64,000 bases of DNA from an uncultured Aquimarina sp. GTDB lineage: Bacteria > Bacteroidota > Bacteroidia > Flavobacteriales > Flavobacteriaceae. The stretch covers positions 1-64,000 of the forward strand of contig CANLMN010000007.1 of assembly GCA_947492105.1 (NCBI GenBank). The letters run 5' to 3'. Under the pieces are notes generated by a model. The model ran no database searches. It was not told the DNA's origin and was given only the letters and a program-made list of their open reading frames with translations. This document shows, piece after piece, positions 26,013 through 35,110 of this stretch (its first letter is position 1; each line of letters opens with the position of its first letter). Made by a program: the position numbers and the translations under genes.

Positions 26013-28937
26013 ATGAAAAAAAAACTACATCAGGGTGTAATAGCTACACTGTACACAGTACTCAGTATTTTTTATGCAAAAGCGCAAGAGCGTCCTTTTG
26101 CAGAAGTTCTTCAGAGTAAATTTACAATTCGAGGAGATATCGCATTAATTGGTAATTCTGCTTTAAGTATTAGTGGAAGACGGTTAAATTTTGAGGGTCG
26201 CTATGGGGATGTTCGTTTTGCTCCCAATGATGATTTTAATGAATTAGGAGAAAATGGCGGTCAAAATATGAATTATATCGATATAGATAATGACTCGAGT
26301 ACAGTTTCTTCCAGTAGTGCTGATTTAGTGCTACCGTCTAGCTGTTCCAAAATAGTATACGCAGGTTTGTATTGGACTGGGACGTATTCAAAAGGAGTTC
26401 CAGCATTTTTTTCGATAACTAATGATCCTACAGTTTTAGAGTTACAAAGGTGTGGCGTACGTATTGCTGATAGAGGTGCTCCTGCTTATGTAGATGCAGC
26501 AGGTGATCTTACAAGAACAAATACAGGGGTTCGTGCTATGGTTAACTGCGAGACTCTTTTTGATGAAGATCCTACTGCTATTAATTTTAGAGTACAAAAT
26601 GATCAATTTGATTACCGTTATATAAAAGTAAAAACACCAGAGGGTGATTACATCGATATTACACCAACCAGTGCAGTCCCGTCACAAGTGGTGTATGATG
26701 GTTTTCCTAACTCTCCTACAAATTCAAGGAATATAGCGGCTATAGATATGCCTTATTTAGCGTATGCAGACGTCACCTCTATTCTTCAAAGACTAGGCGA
26801 TGCATCTGGAACATATACTGTTGCAAATATAAAGGCGTATACAGGTTTTACAGATGGTGGAGGTAGTGCTGCAGGATGGGCATTGGTAGTTGCTTATGAG
26901 GATTCTAATGAGCCACTTAGGTTTCTTAGTTCTTATGATGGGTATAGTATTATTGAGTCTGGGGGGACGGATGTGGAATATTCATATAATGATTTTATGA
27001 CAAATGCTACAGGCCCAGTACGAGCACGTTTGGGTATAGCTGCATTAGAAGGAGAAGAGGGATTAGGTGGAGATCAATTATTTATTAGCCCTACAAGTAG
27101 TACAGAAACACGAAATTATTCAGTATTGTTTGATGCAGGAAATCCGGAGAACAACTTTTTTAACAGTTCTATTACCAAAGACGGAGCTAAGGTAACAACA
27201 AGAAAACCTGCTTCCAGTAATACTTTGGGCTTTGATCTAGATATTTTTGATATACCAAATCCAAACAATACAGTTCTTGGGAATAATGAGACCGATGTTA
27301 CCTTCTTAGTCTCTACGGATGCTGATCAGTTTGCTGTCTTTTTGAATACGTTTGCAATAGAAGTAATGCAACCAGATTTACATATTGCTCAGCACGTAGA
27401 AGATACAGATGGTGTGCAAATAGCTCAAGGAGGTGGAGTTCGTCTGGGAGATGAGTTGATTTATGTATTAACAGTTCAGAACAAGGGTGGTGATAATGCA
27501 ATTAATACGGTGATTACTGATGCTCTTCCTACCAATACAACTTTTATTTCAGGATCTCTAACGGTGTCTACAGATGGAGTCTTAGTGGATGACAGTAATC
27601 CAGATCGATTAATTTTTGAGGTTGATGATGATCTTGTGAAAATTGGAGACGCTCCTTTTACTATTCGTTTTAGGGTACAAGTGTCTGCAAATTGCACGGA
27701 TTTTCGTGACGCTTGTTCGGAAGCAATAACCAATAGCGCATGGGCAAGTTACACTGGAGAGATCAGTGATGTGACTATTAATGACAGTGCGAGCATTATG
27801 GGGCTATCCAATTGTCAGAAGGAAGGGCAAATGGTCACCAATTTTATTACAGATTTGGGAGATTGTGTTTTTGAGTACGAAACATCTTTATGTACTGGTG
27901 AAGCGGTATTGACAGCAGCAAACAACTATGATAGTTATATCTGGCGTAATAGTATACAGGAAACGATAGGAACTACCCAAACCATTGTTGTGAATCAGTT
28001 AGGTGCTTATACTGTAGAGGGGGTTTCTACTGATTGCCGTAATAGTATAGAGATGTATAGCGTTGCACGATCAGCACCTAGTATAAACAGCCCATTACTA
28101 TCCCATGCAGATAATATTGCACTCTGTCCAACTGAAGGGTCTCTTATTCCAGAAATGTATTTATGTGGTGATGAGAGCCGTTTGATTGATGTAGGTAATC
28201 TTATCAATGCTACATCAGTTGAGTGGGAACGTTTGGATGCAACTAGTTGTCCAGCTAATCCAGTTTCCAATTGTCCAATTACGAATGCTACATGTAGTTG
28301 GGTTACTGTAGGTACAGGACTTGTATTTACTTTGAATGGATCTGATCAAATTTTCCCTACAGAAGGTCAATATCGTTTATCTGTTGTTTATGAAAATGAT
28401 GCGTGCGTAGGACTCTATTATTTTAATGTGTATCAGAGTACACTAAATCCAGTATTGTTGAAACGAGATATTGTTTGTAATGATCCTGGGATTTTACGTG
28501 TAGCAAATGTCCCTGATACAGGTTACGAATTTTCGCTGGATAATAAAAGTTTTCAAGAATCAAACGAGTTTAGAAATATCACTTCTCCAGGAGAGGTTAG
28601 GGTATATGTGAGGGAGAAAATGGATTCAAGGTTTTTGGGAAGCTGTACTTTTAGTACGAATTTTGTTACTATTAGAAACTTAATCGATGAAGGATGTACC
28701 CTAGGTTTAGATGATCTTCAGGAGACATCGGATATAGCTATTTATCCAAATCCAACAGTAGGGCCAATAACAATCTCAACAGCGATTGATCGTGTAGCCA
28801 TTCTTGATCTGAATGGTCAAACAGTTTTTAGAACAAAATCGGTTTCTTTTGATATTAGTCAGTTATCATCAGGTATTTATTTTGTAAACGTCACAAGAGG
28901 CACACAAACCAAAACTTATAGAGTTATCAAAAAGTAG
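26013..28937 (+). CDS. Large type IX secreted surface protein with DUF11-like domain
   Basis: A 974-residue exported protein. The start is set at 26013 because MKKKLHQGVIATLYTVLSIFYAKAQ is a clean signal peptide, while an upstream in-frame ATG at 25947 overlaps the promoter. The first 450 residues are a beta-rich region with IVYAGLYWTGTYSKG and GWALVVAYEDSNEP. A DUF11-type domain follows (about 470-590; GDELIYVLTVQNKGGDNA). The next part is Cys-rich (CPITNATCSW). The last 75 residues are a type IX sorting domain (IYPNPTVGPITIST, LDLNGQTVF, SSGIYFVNV). It is probably attached to or released from the cell surface as an adhesin. A terminator follows. Confidence 0.82.
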   Translation: MKKKLHQGVIATLYTVLSIFYAKAQERPFAEVLQSKFTIRGDIALIGNSALSISGRRLNFEGRYGDVRFAPNDDFNELGENGGQNMNYIDIDNDSSTVSSSSADLVLPSSCSKIVYAGLYWTGTYSKGVPAFFSITNDPTVLELQRCGVRIADRGAPAYVDAAGDLTRTNTGVRAMVNCETLFDEDPTAINFRVQNDQFDYRYIKVKTPEGDYIDITPTSAVPSQVVYDGFPNSPTNSRNIAAIDMPYLAYADVTSILQRLGDASGTYTVANIKAYTGFTDGGGSAAGWALVVAYEDSNEPLRFLSSYDGYSIIESGGTDVEYSYNDFMTNATGPVRARLGIAALEGEEGLGGDQLFISPTSSTETRNYSVLFDAGNPENNFFNSSITKDGAKVTTRKPASSNTLGFDLDIFDIPNPNNTVLGNNETDVTFLVSTDADQFAVFLNTFAIEVMQPDLHIAQHVEDTDGVQIAQGGGVRLGDELIYVLTVQNKGGDNAINTVITDALPTNTTFISGSLTVSTDGVLVDDSNPDRLIFEVDDDLVKIGDAPFTIRFRVQVSANCTDFRDACSEAITNSAWASYTGEISDVTINDSASIMGLSNCQKEGQMVTNFITDLGDCVFEYETSLCTGEAVLTAANNYDSYIWRNSIQETIGTTQTIVVNQLGAYTVEGVSTDCRNSIEMYSVARSAPSINSPLLSHADNIALCPTEGSLIPEMYLCGDESRLIDVGNLINATSVEWERLDATSCPANPVSNCPITNATCSWVTVGTGLVFTLNGSDQIFPTEGQYRLSVVYENDACVGLYYFNVYQSTLNPVLLKRDIVCNDPGILRVANVPDTGYEFSLDNKSFQESNEFRNITSPGEVRVYVREKMDSRFLGSCTFSTNFVTIRNLIDEGCTLGLDDLQETSDIAIYPNPTVGPITISTAIDRVAILDLNGQTVFRTKSVSFDISQLSSGIYFVNVTRGTQTKTYRVIKK

Positions 28938-28959
28938 CATAAATAGATAAGTAAAAATC

Positions 28960-28997
28960 AAAAAAGCCTGCGAAAATAAGATTCGCAGGCTTTTTTT
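28960..28997 (+). terminator. Terminator after the surface protein gene
   Basis: A perfect 15-bp stem (arms 28960-28974 and 28982-28996) containing AAGCCTGCGAA, with a 7-base loop and a run of T. Confidence 0.92.
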
Positions 28998-29034
28998 ATG
29001 CTTTTTTTTGAAAGAACATTTGTTTTAAATCATT

Positions 29035-29359
29035 TAATATCAAATTATACCATTTGTTGTTTGAATTTACCGGAAAGAAAGATTAAGAATTTTTTGTTTC
29101 AGATTCAGTATAAAGCTCAGTTATAGCTATAGTTACGGTGTATTTTTATACTGAAGCTGAGGCGCAAAAAAGAAATTATCCCAGTAAATTCAAAGGATAA
29201 ATGGTGTTTGCTATATATTGTCGCATAGCGACTTGTTCTTTTTTCATCTCAATACCTTGTTCAAATATTCCATAGCTAATGCTATGCAATAGAATTACCG
29301 TGTTTTTACATAAAAAAACAAGAGAGTTATGAATACGAGTTTATATATCTAAATTGTGT
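29035..29359 (+). repeat. Family C repeat interrupted by a family B element
   Basis: The left end AATATCAAATTA (29036-29047) and the rest, GCTATATATTGTCGCATAGC onward from 29210, join into the family C start once the B copy at 29048-29206 is removed. The rest includes CCTTGTTCAAATATTCCATAG, CTATGCAATAG, a CGTGTTTTTACATAAAA box and GAGTTTATATATCTAAATTG, all shared with the intact copy at 33019-33180. Confidence 0.75.
29048..29206 (+). repeat. Family B palindromic element, full length, inserted in a family C repeat
   Basis: Begins TACCATTTGTTG, ends GGATAAATGGTG. The two halves are imperfect inverted repeats (GAATTTACCGG versus the complement of CCAGTAAATTC; TTCAGATTCAGTA versus TACTGAAGCTGA). 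It is preceded by TTA (29045-29047) and followed by TTT, which may be a mutated copy of TTA. No coding capacity. Confidence 0.82.
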
Positions 29360-29459
29360 AAAAAAAATATTTAGAGACTAATAATCAGAGTGTTTTTCTA
29401 CTGTTTTTTCACTAGGAAATTAAACCGTAGCCACAGCTATACTTCGATTTTAATTGGTA
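29360..29459 (-). repeat. Family A repeat, truncated
   Basis: Read on the minus strand it begins TACCAATTAAAAT and contains TAGCTGTGGCTACGGTTTAA, then AGTGAAAAAACAGTAGAAA and TTATTAGTC, matching the family A copy at 41202 after an internal deletion. TTA flanks the end at 29460-29462. The other end is degraded. Confidence 0.65.
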
Positions 29460-29558
29460 TTAAAACAATTTCAAAATGATAAATAGATATAATTTTATTT
29501 AGGTCTTTTTTTAGTCTAATATAGTAAAGGTGTTTAAGGAGCTATAACGACGCTCGTG

Positions 29559-29969
29559 TTAATGTATTTCCAAAATGTACAGTCCAAAAACGGAGACAAC
29601 AAAATAGCAAGTAATTGTTAGGGCCCCTGCATAATCCTTGGCAACGCGTTGTCCAAATAAGAGCATTAAAAGAGTGATGCATGAGAACAAACAGGCGTAA
29701 AACGCAACCACAGAATTATTGGACGACACTATTTGATATACGCCAACAGCACAGAGTATCGAGGTGATAATTTCGGTAATTAGAATTATTCCGAGCAATT
29801 GTGGTATGATGTTTCTCAAAAAGGTTTTAGAAAAATGATCTTTTAACCAACTGACATTACCTTTCCAATCAATTGCTTTGTCAATACTCGACTGTACAAA
29901 TGTGATAAATAAAAAAGCCAAAATGATTACCGGGGTGGCTATGGTTTTTGCTACTTCTAATGGAATCAT
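29559..29969 (-). CDS. Small integral membrane protein of unknown function
   Basis: A 136-residue protein with four predicted hydrophobic helices at about 8-27, 52-76, 84-105 and 113-134, joined by a soluble loop (DWKGNVSWLKDHFSKTFL). I do not recognise a catalytic motif. It lies 22 bases downstream of holB on the same strand, so it is likely translated from the holB transcript. The general look is close to DoxX-like small membrane proteins, but the resemblance is weak. Confidence 0.6.
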   Translation of the reverse strand: MIPLEVAKTIATPVIILAFLFITFVQSSIDKAIDWKGNVSWLKDHFSKTFLRNIIPQLLGIILITEIITSILCAVGVYQIVSSNNSVVAFYACLFSCITLLMLLFGQRVAKDYAGALTITCYFVVSVFGLYILEIH

Positions 29970-29991
29970 AACAAATTAGTTAAAGAATTAT

Positions 29992-31143
29992 TTATCCTTT
30001 TTTATGCAAAAGGCGTGTCAGTTTTATAGATAGATCAGTTAAGATAATTTTGGCATTTCCATTCCGTTCGATATGGTATATAGCATCTTGTAGTTCGGTG
30101 CTGATATCCATGATATTGGCACCATGAACGAAAGGTGCAAATTTTTCTAGCTTAAAACCCGCTGTTTGAGGTTCTAAAAACACAAGGTCGGATGCGCCAT
30201 AGTTTAGCAACATTGCCTGACGGAAAAAATCTAAGCAATAGGCCAAAAATTGTTTTTGAGTTTCTCTTCCCGTACCAGCAATAGTTTCACTCCATGAGAT
30301 TAATTCATTGACGGCAGCTTTGTTTCCTTTGGCTCTAAAAGCGGTTCTAATCCATTGGATAAACCAATTTTCGAACTGTTCATCGCTACCATCATGATGT
30401 ACCAGTTGTAGTGCTTTGTGATAATCGCCATTAGCTTGGTGTGCAATTTTTCGGGCATCAGATTCTGGTAATTTTTCTTGAAGCTGAAGCGCTTCAATAA
30501 TCACCTGTTCACTCAATGGCGGAAAATGCAAGACCTGACACCGTGATCGTATGGTTTGTAATAATTGCTCTTCGTCCTCTGCAATGAGAATAAAAATAGT
30601 TTTTTCTGGAGGCTCTTCGATGAGTTTGAGTAACTTATTTGCAGCAGAGGTATTCATCTTATCTGCCATCCAGATTAACATGACTTTATATCCGCCCTCA
30701 TAACTTTTTAGCGAAAGCTTCTTGACAACATTTAGTGCTTCATCCACACCGATTTGTCCTTGTTTATTTTCGATACCCAAACTTTGATACCAGTCAAATA
30801 AGCTTCCGTAAGGATGTTGTTGGATAAAAGCACGCCATTCTACAGCAAAATTATCAGATACTGGGTGCTTTTTGATCTTATCATTTGTTGCAACAGGATA
30901 AGCAAAATGCAAATCAGGATGAGACAAATGATTAAATTTGAGGTTGCAAGAAGCGTTGCCTCCGGTATTCTCGCCTTCGGTATTTTGGCACAAAACATAT
31001 TGCGCATATGCAATAGCCATTAACAAGGTGCCACTTCCGTGCGCACCTGTAAAAAGTTGCGCATGTGCAATACGTCCACCATCTACACTTTGTGTGAGAT
31101 GTTTTTTGATAAAAGGTAATCCAAGGATTTCAGAAAATAACAT
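29992..31143 (-). CDS. holB: DNA polymerase III subunit delta'
   Basis: Clamp-loader subunit of the replicative polymerase. The start is placed at 31143 (MLFSEILGLPFIKKHL), giving 383 residues; the frame extends 20 codons further up but that part is not protein-like. The AAA+ region has a degenerate P-loop GAHGSGTLL, expected for delta', which does not hydrolyse ATP; then SHPDLHFAYPV, WMADKMNTSAANKLLKLIEEPP and TIRSRCQVLHFPPL (SRC motif). A TATCTTTA box only six bases from the ATG suggests an almost leaderless message. A small membrane protein gene follows. Confidence 0.92.
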   Translation of the reverse strand: MLFSEILGLPFIKKHLTQSVDGGRIAHAQLFTGAHGSGTLLMAIAYAQYVLCQNTEGENTGGNASCNLKFNHLSHPDLHFAYPVATNDKIKKHPVSDNFAVEWRAFIQQHPYGSLFDWYQSLGIENKQGQIGVDEALNVVKKLSLKSYEGGYKVMLIWMADKMNTSAANKLLKLIEEPPEKTIFILIAEDEEQLLQTIRSRCQVLHFPPLSEQVIIEALQLQEKLPESDARKIAHQANGDYHKALQLVHHDGSDEQFENWFIQWIRTAFRAKGNKAAVNELISWSETIAGTGRETQKQFLAYCLDFFRQAMLLNYGASDLVFLEPQTAGFKLEKFAPFVHGANIMDISTELQDAIYHIERNGNAKIILTDLSIKLTRLLHKKG

Positions 31144-31489
31144 GGTGATAAAGATAGTTTTTCTACTGCAGAGTTCAGAATTTTGAGTTTGCAGTTTGCG
31201 CAAAAATATGGAGCAAAAATAGCTTATTTTCTAAATCCAATCGTTTGGATGTTGAAAAGGAAGTAAAAGTACTTAGTTACGAGTCTCTAGTTATTCCTAT
31301 CAAGATGCGGTAATTGAGGCGTAAATAGTATGTAGCATCAGTAACCGATCAAATTTGGTCTGCTTTTTATCGATTTCTATGTTCTCATGACAAAAAAGCA
31401 TCAACAAATTCGTGATGAGATTATCGTTTTTTCATCAAATAGGATTATTTTCGCAATTCAATCAAAATACGTTTAAATTCCAAAATATC
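31144..31489. other. Divergent promoter region between holB and pgk
   Basis: A 346-bp spacer. The holB -7 box is at 31149-31156. The frame upstream of pgk is open from 31412, but no homologous start lies there. No repeat or RNA was recognised. Confidence 0.55.
31149..31156 (-). promoter_or_regulatory. -7-like element TATCTTTA of holB
   Basis: Seven of eight matches to TAnnTTTG; it ends five bases before the ATG, so the transcript would start at or next to the start codon. Confidence 0.4.
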
Positions 31490-32677
31490 ATGAAAACGCT
31501 ATCTGACTTTAATTTTAGTGACAAAAAAGCACTAATCCGTGTAGATTTTAATGTTCCACTCAATGAAAAATTTGAAGTAACTGATGCTACTCGTATACAA
31601 GCTGCAAAGCCAACGATTATCAAAGTACTCGAAGACGGAGGGAGTGCAGTGTTAATGTCACATTTGGGACGTCCCAAAGGAGTACAAGAAGAGTTTTCAC
31701 TGAAACATATCGTCGCTGATATCTCTGAGGTTATCGGAGTAGAAGTGAAATTTGTAGAAAATTGCGTCGGAGCAGTTGCAGAACAAGCAGTAGCTGCATT
31801 GAATCCAGGAGAAGTTTTGTTGTTGGAGAATTTACGTTTCCATGAAGAAGAAACGAAAGGAGATGTAGCATTTGCAGAACAATTGTCCAAATTGGGCGAT
31901 ATTTATGTTAATGACGCTTTTGGTACGGCTCACCGGGCTCATGCCTCAACAACTATAGTAGCACAGTTTTTTAGTGGTGCCAAATGTTTTGGAAATTTGT
32001 TGGCCAAAGAAATTGAAAGTATAAATAAAGTATTGAAAGATGGGCAAAAACCTATAACAGCAGTTTTAGGAGGGTCCAAAGTTTCTTCCAAAATAACGAT
32101 CATAGAAAATATTTTGGACAAAGTGGATCATCTAATTATAGGTGGTGGAATGACGTATACTTTTGTAAAAGCACAAGGCGGAAAAGTTGGGAATTCTATC
32201 TGCGAGGATGATAAACAAGAATTAGCATTATCAATTCTAAAACAAGCAAAAGAAAAAGGAGTGCAGGTTCATTTGCCAGTAGATGTCATTGCAGCAGATG
32301 GTTTTGCAAATGATGCCAATACAAAAATAGAGCCGGCAAACGCCATCTCTGATGGATGGGAAGGTCTAGATGCAGGACCACAAACACGTCAGAATTTTCA
32401 TGACGTAATTATGCAATCCAAAACAATTTTGTGGAACGGACCTTTGGGAGTTTTTGAAATGGAAAATTTTGCAAAAGGAACCATTGCATTAGGAGATTCG
32501 ATTGCAGAAGCAACAGCAAATGGAGCATTCTCCTTAGTTGGAGGAGGCGATTCTGTAGCTGCGGTAAAACAATTTGGTTTCGGTAAAAAAGTAAGTTATG
32601 TTTCTACTGGAGGTGGGGCGATGTTAGAGAGTCTAGAAGGGAAAACACTTCCTGGTATTGTAGCTATCGAAGCATAA
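31490..32677 (+). CDS. pgk: Phosphoglycerate kinase
   Basis: Glycolytic enzyme that makes ATP from 1,3-bisphosphoglycerate. The start is at 31490 ([24 protein letters not shown]), giving 395 residues, the normal length; the frame runs up to 31412 but the extra residues are not part of the family. Visible signatures are [17 protein letters not shown] (substrate-binding arginine), [19 protein letters not shown] and the C-terminal [13 protein letters not shown] nucleotide loop. It is monocistronic with a clear terminator. Convergent or overlapping frames on the other strand are shadows. Confidence 0.96.
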   Translation: MKTLSDFNFSDKKALIRVDFNVPLNEKFEVTDATRIQAAKPTIIKVLEDGGSAVLMSHLGRPKGVQEEFSLKHIVADISEVIGVEVKFVENCVGAVAEQAVAALNPGEVLLLENLRFHEEETKGDVAFAEQLSKLGDIYVNDAFGTAHRAHASTTIVAQFFSGAKCFGNLLAKEIESINKVLKDGQKPITAVLGGSKVSSKITIIENILDKVDHLIIGGGMTYTFVKAQGGKVGNSICEDDKQELALSILKQAKEKGVQVHLPVDVIAADGFANDANTKIEPANAISDGWEGLDAGPQTRQNFHDVIMQSKTILWNGPLGVFEMENFAKGTIALGDSIAEATANGAFSLVGGGDSVAAVKQFGFGKKVSYVSTGGGAMLESLEGKTLPGIVAIEA

Positions 32678-32751
32678 TACAAACACTTTTATCTCAAAAG
32701 CAAGTTTTTTAAAGACTTGAGGATAGTGTAAATAAATGTTTTAAAATACAA

Positions 32752-32792
32752 AAACCCACTCAGTCATAGCAGATGAGTGGGTTTGTTTTTTT
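32752..32792 (+). terminator. Terminator after pgk
   Basis: An 11-bp stem AAACCCACTCA / TGAGTGGGTTT (32752-32762 and 32774-32784) with an 11-base loop, followed by GTTTTTTT. Confidence 0.9.
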
Positions 32793-33018
32793 GTAGTACT
32801 TTTATCAAAACTAAAGCAAGCTACTACCCCTAATATCCTTGCTTTAAATTTTAATAAATAACGATTAGAAAAAAACTATTCGTTGACTACATTATGTTAG
32901 TGTCAGAAATAGTAAAAATGTTACCTTATTTTTTGCATTTTTTTCTTGATAAAAACATAAAATGCATTGTATCAATATTTTGATGTTAATTTTTTTTTCA
33001 AAACTCTCAAGGATTTAA

Positions 33019-33180
33019 CACCAAATTAGCTATGTAATGGGGTATGTCAACTTGTTCTTTTTCCATCAATACGCCTTGTTCAAAAATTCCATAGCTAAGG
33101 CTGTGCAATAGCATTACGGTGTTTTTACATAAAAAAATAACAGTGTCGTTAACATGAGTTTATATACCTAAATTGTATAA
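33019..33180 (+). repeat. Family C repeat, uninterrupted copy
   Basis: Starts CACCAAATTAGCTATGTAAT and contains CTTGTTCTTTTTCCATCAAT, CCTTGTTCAAAAATTCC, ATAGCTAAGGCTGTG, CATTACGGTGTTTTTACAT and GAGTTTATATACCTAAATTG. It serves as the uninterrupted reference for the copies split by family B elements. The right boundary is set only by the end of similarity to the copy near 29.3 kb. Confidence 0.7.
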
Positions 33181-33418
33181 TTTGTTTCAAAAGGGAATTG
33201 AGTTCTTTTTTGTCAAAGAATAGAGGAGATGCTGCTGTTTTGGTAACTTCAAAATTTAGTACATGTAATTCAGTTCGGCGATTACTAGAGGAGTAGGAAA
33301 AAACGACTTAATAATCAGTTTATAACAATGTTGAATGGATATTAAGTATAAATTAGCGGGTAAATAATTGTCCATGCCCAAAAAAAGTACGATTTTAGTG
33401 GAATTTACATTGAACCAA

Positions 33419-33442
33419 ATACTATTTTATTTCAAATAGTAT
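33419..33442. promoter_or_regulatory. Palindrome ATACTATTT / AAATAGTAT upstream of the transglycosylase
   Basis: Two perfect 9-base arms around a 6-base centre, 11 bases before the ATG at 33454. It could be an operator or a leader hairpin covering the ribosome landing site. Confidence 0.4.
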
Positions 33443-33453
33443 AATCAACAAAC

Positions 33454-35070
33454 ATGATAGAGAGAAGAGCGTATATTTTATTGTTAGTATGTGGTTTATT
33501 TGCTGCACAAGTAAGTAAGGCACAAGATACTATTTCATTGCCCCAGTCCACACGAATTATTTCGGATACGATGACTACTGCAAGGGATACTATTCTAGCC
33601 CAAGAGTCTTTTGTTGATAATGTAAATGAGATCACACCAGTTGCTCCAGAGACATTATTAATTAAGGATAGTCTAAAACATTATATCCAAAAAGATCATG
33701 CCCAATTAGCAGCCTTGGATTCTCTTTGGAAAAAAGAACTATACAGTCACCATTTATATGATACGATTTATAAATCGGTACAAGAATTAAGCTATGAACC
33801 AATAATATACCCAGAGTTGTCTACGGATACGCTCAAAGCTCGATTGGCTCGATTAGATGCCAGAACACCTTTTAATATCTCGTACAACCCTTCATTAGAA
33901 AGTGTAATCAAAAGCTATCTCAAAAACCGGAGAAAACATTTAGAAAGACTCATGTCATTGAGTGATTATTATTTCCCTTTGTTTGAGCAAGAATTAGATA
34001 ATCACAATATCCCATTAGAGGTAAAATATTTGGCTGTTGTAGAATCAGCACTTAAACCTAGGGCAAAATCCAGAGTAGGTGCAACGGGTTTATGGCAATT
34101 TATGTTTGGGACAGGCAAAGATTATGGATTAGATGTAAGTTCGTATGTTGATGAGCGTATGGATCCTGTAAAAGCCACTACGGCGGCAGCAAAATATTTA
34201 GCAAAATTATATAAGATTTTTGGTGATTGGGATTTGGCATTAGCCTCATATAATGCTGGGCCAGGCAATGTAACCAAGGCTATACGGCGTAGTGGAGGCT
34301 ATACCAATTACTGGAATATTCGACCTAATTTGCCAAGAGAGACAGCGGGATATTTACCAGCATTTTTGGCTAATATGTATATTTTTGAATATGCAGAAGA
34401 ACATGGTTTTAAGCCCAAAAGACCTACATATGCCTATTTCGAAACTGATACCGTGCAGGTAAAGCATTTGATTAAATTGGATCAAGTAGCAGAGTTAATG
34501 GATATTAATATAGAAGAACTTCAGTTCCTAAATCCATCGTATAAATTAGATATTATCCCTTTAATACCAAAAGAGAAATACACGCTACGATTACCATTAG
34601 ACAAAGTAGGGAAGTTTGTAAGTAAAGAGAAAGAAATATATGCTTTTGTAAAAGCAGAATTAGATAAAAAAGAAAAACCCTTGCCACAATTATTCAATGC
34701 AGATAGCAAAATTAGATATCGCGTTAAAAGTGGTGATTATTTGGGCAAAATTGCTCGAAAATATAATGTTCGGGTAAGCCAGTTAAAACAATGGAACGGG
34801 TTGCGGAGTAATAATTTGCGTATTGGCCAACGCATAACCATATATCCTAGGAATCCCAATGTGCAAATCCAAACTTCTAAACCAGCAATAGCGAAGAATA
34901 AAAAGTCGCCTGCTGATCCTAATGTCAAGGTTTATAAAGTGAAACGGGGAGATACTCTATGGAGTATTTCTCAAAAATTAACAAATGTTTCTGTGCAAGA
35001 TCTTAGGAAATGGAACGATATTAGTGGTAGCAAACTCAAAACTGGGATGGTACTGAGATTATCAAAATAA
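33454..35070 (+). CDS. mltD: Lytic transglycosylase with two LysM domains (MltD type)
   Basis: A 538-residue periplasmic or envelope enzyme that cuts peptidoglycan glycan strands and leaves anhydromuramic ends. A signal peptide ends at VSKAQ (about residue 23). The SLT domain spans about 170-320 with catalytic Glu197 in AVVESALKPRAKS, followed by GATGLWQFM and LASYNAGPGNV. Two LysM domains bind the wall at about 424-470 (YRVKSGDYLGKIARKYNV) and 492-538 (YKVKRGDTLWSIS). The DUF4837 lipoprotein follows after 40 bases, likely on the same transcript, as commonly seen in flavobacteria. Confidence 0.93.
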   Translation: MIERRAYILLLVCGLFAAQVSKAQDTISLPQSTRIISDTMTTARDTILAQESFVDNVNEITPVAPETLLIKDSLKHYIQKDHAQLAALDSLWKKELYSHHLYDTIYKSVQELSYEPIIYPELSTDTLKARLARLDARTPFNISYNPSLESVIKSYLKNRRKHLERLMSLSDYYFPLFEQELDNHNIPLEVKYLAVVESALKPRAKSRVGATGLWQFMFGTGKDYGLDVSSYVDERMDPVKATTAAAKYLAKLYKIFGDWDLALASYNAGPGNVTKAIRRSGGYTNYWNIRPNLPRETAGYLPAFLANMYIFEYAEEHGFKPKRPTYAYFETDTVQVKHLIKLDQVAELMDINIEELQFLNPSYKLDIIPLIPKEKYTLRLPLDKVGKFVSKEKEIYAFVKAELDKKEKPLPQLFNADSKIRYRVKSGDYLGKIARKYNVRVSQLKQWNGLRSNNLRIGQRITIYPRNPNVQIQTSKPAIAKNKKSPADPNVKVYKVKRGDTLWSISQKLTNVSVQDLRKWNDISGSKLKTGMVLRLSK

Positions 35071-35110
35071 TTCCTCAAAAAACACACACCATAGCAACAC
35101 AAGTAAACTT

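Larger units (their letters stand above)
28938..29558. other. Repeat-packed intergenic region
   Basis: A 621-bp region with no gene. It holds the adhesin terminator, a family C repeat split by a family B element, a truncated family A copy and a short related fragment. Confidence 0.8.
32678..33453. other. Long intergenic region with pgk terminator and a family C repeat
   Basis: A 776-bp region. It holds the terminator at 32752-32792, a family C repeat at 33019-33180 and a small palindrome at 33419-33442 just ahead of the transglycosylase. No gene was supported in the rest. Confidence 0.7.

Noticed and set aside
28938-29558. A CRISPR array or phage attachment site in the repeat-rich gap
   Set aside because: The repeats are long, different palindromic families without regular short spacers, and no cas, integrase or tRNA gene is near.
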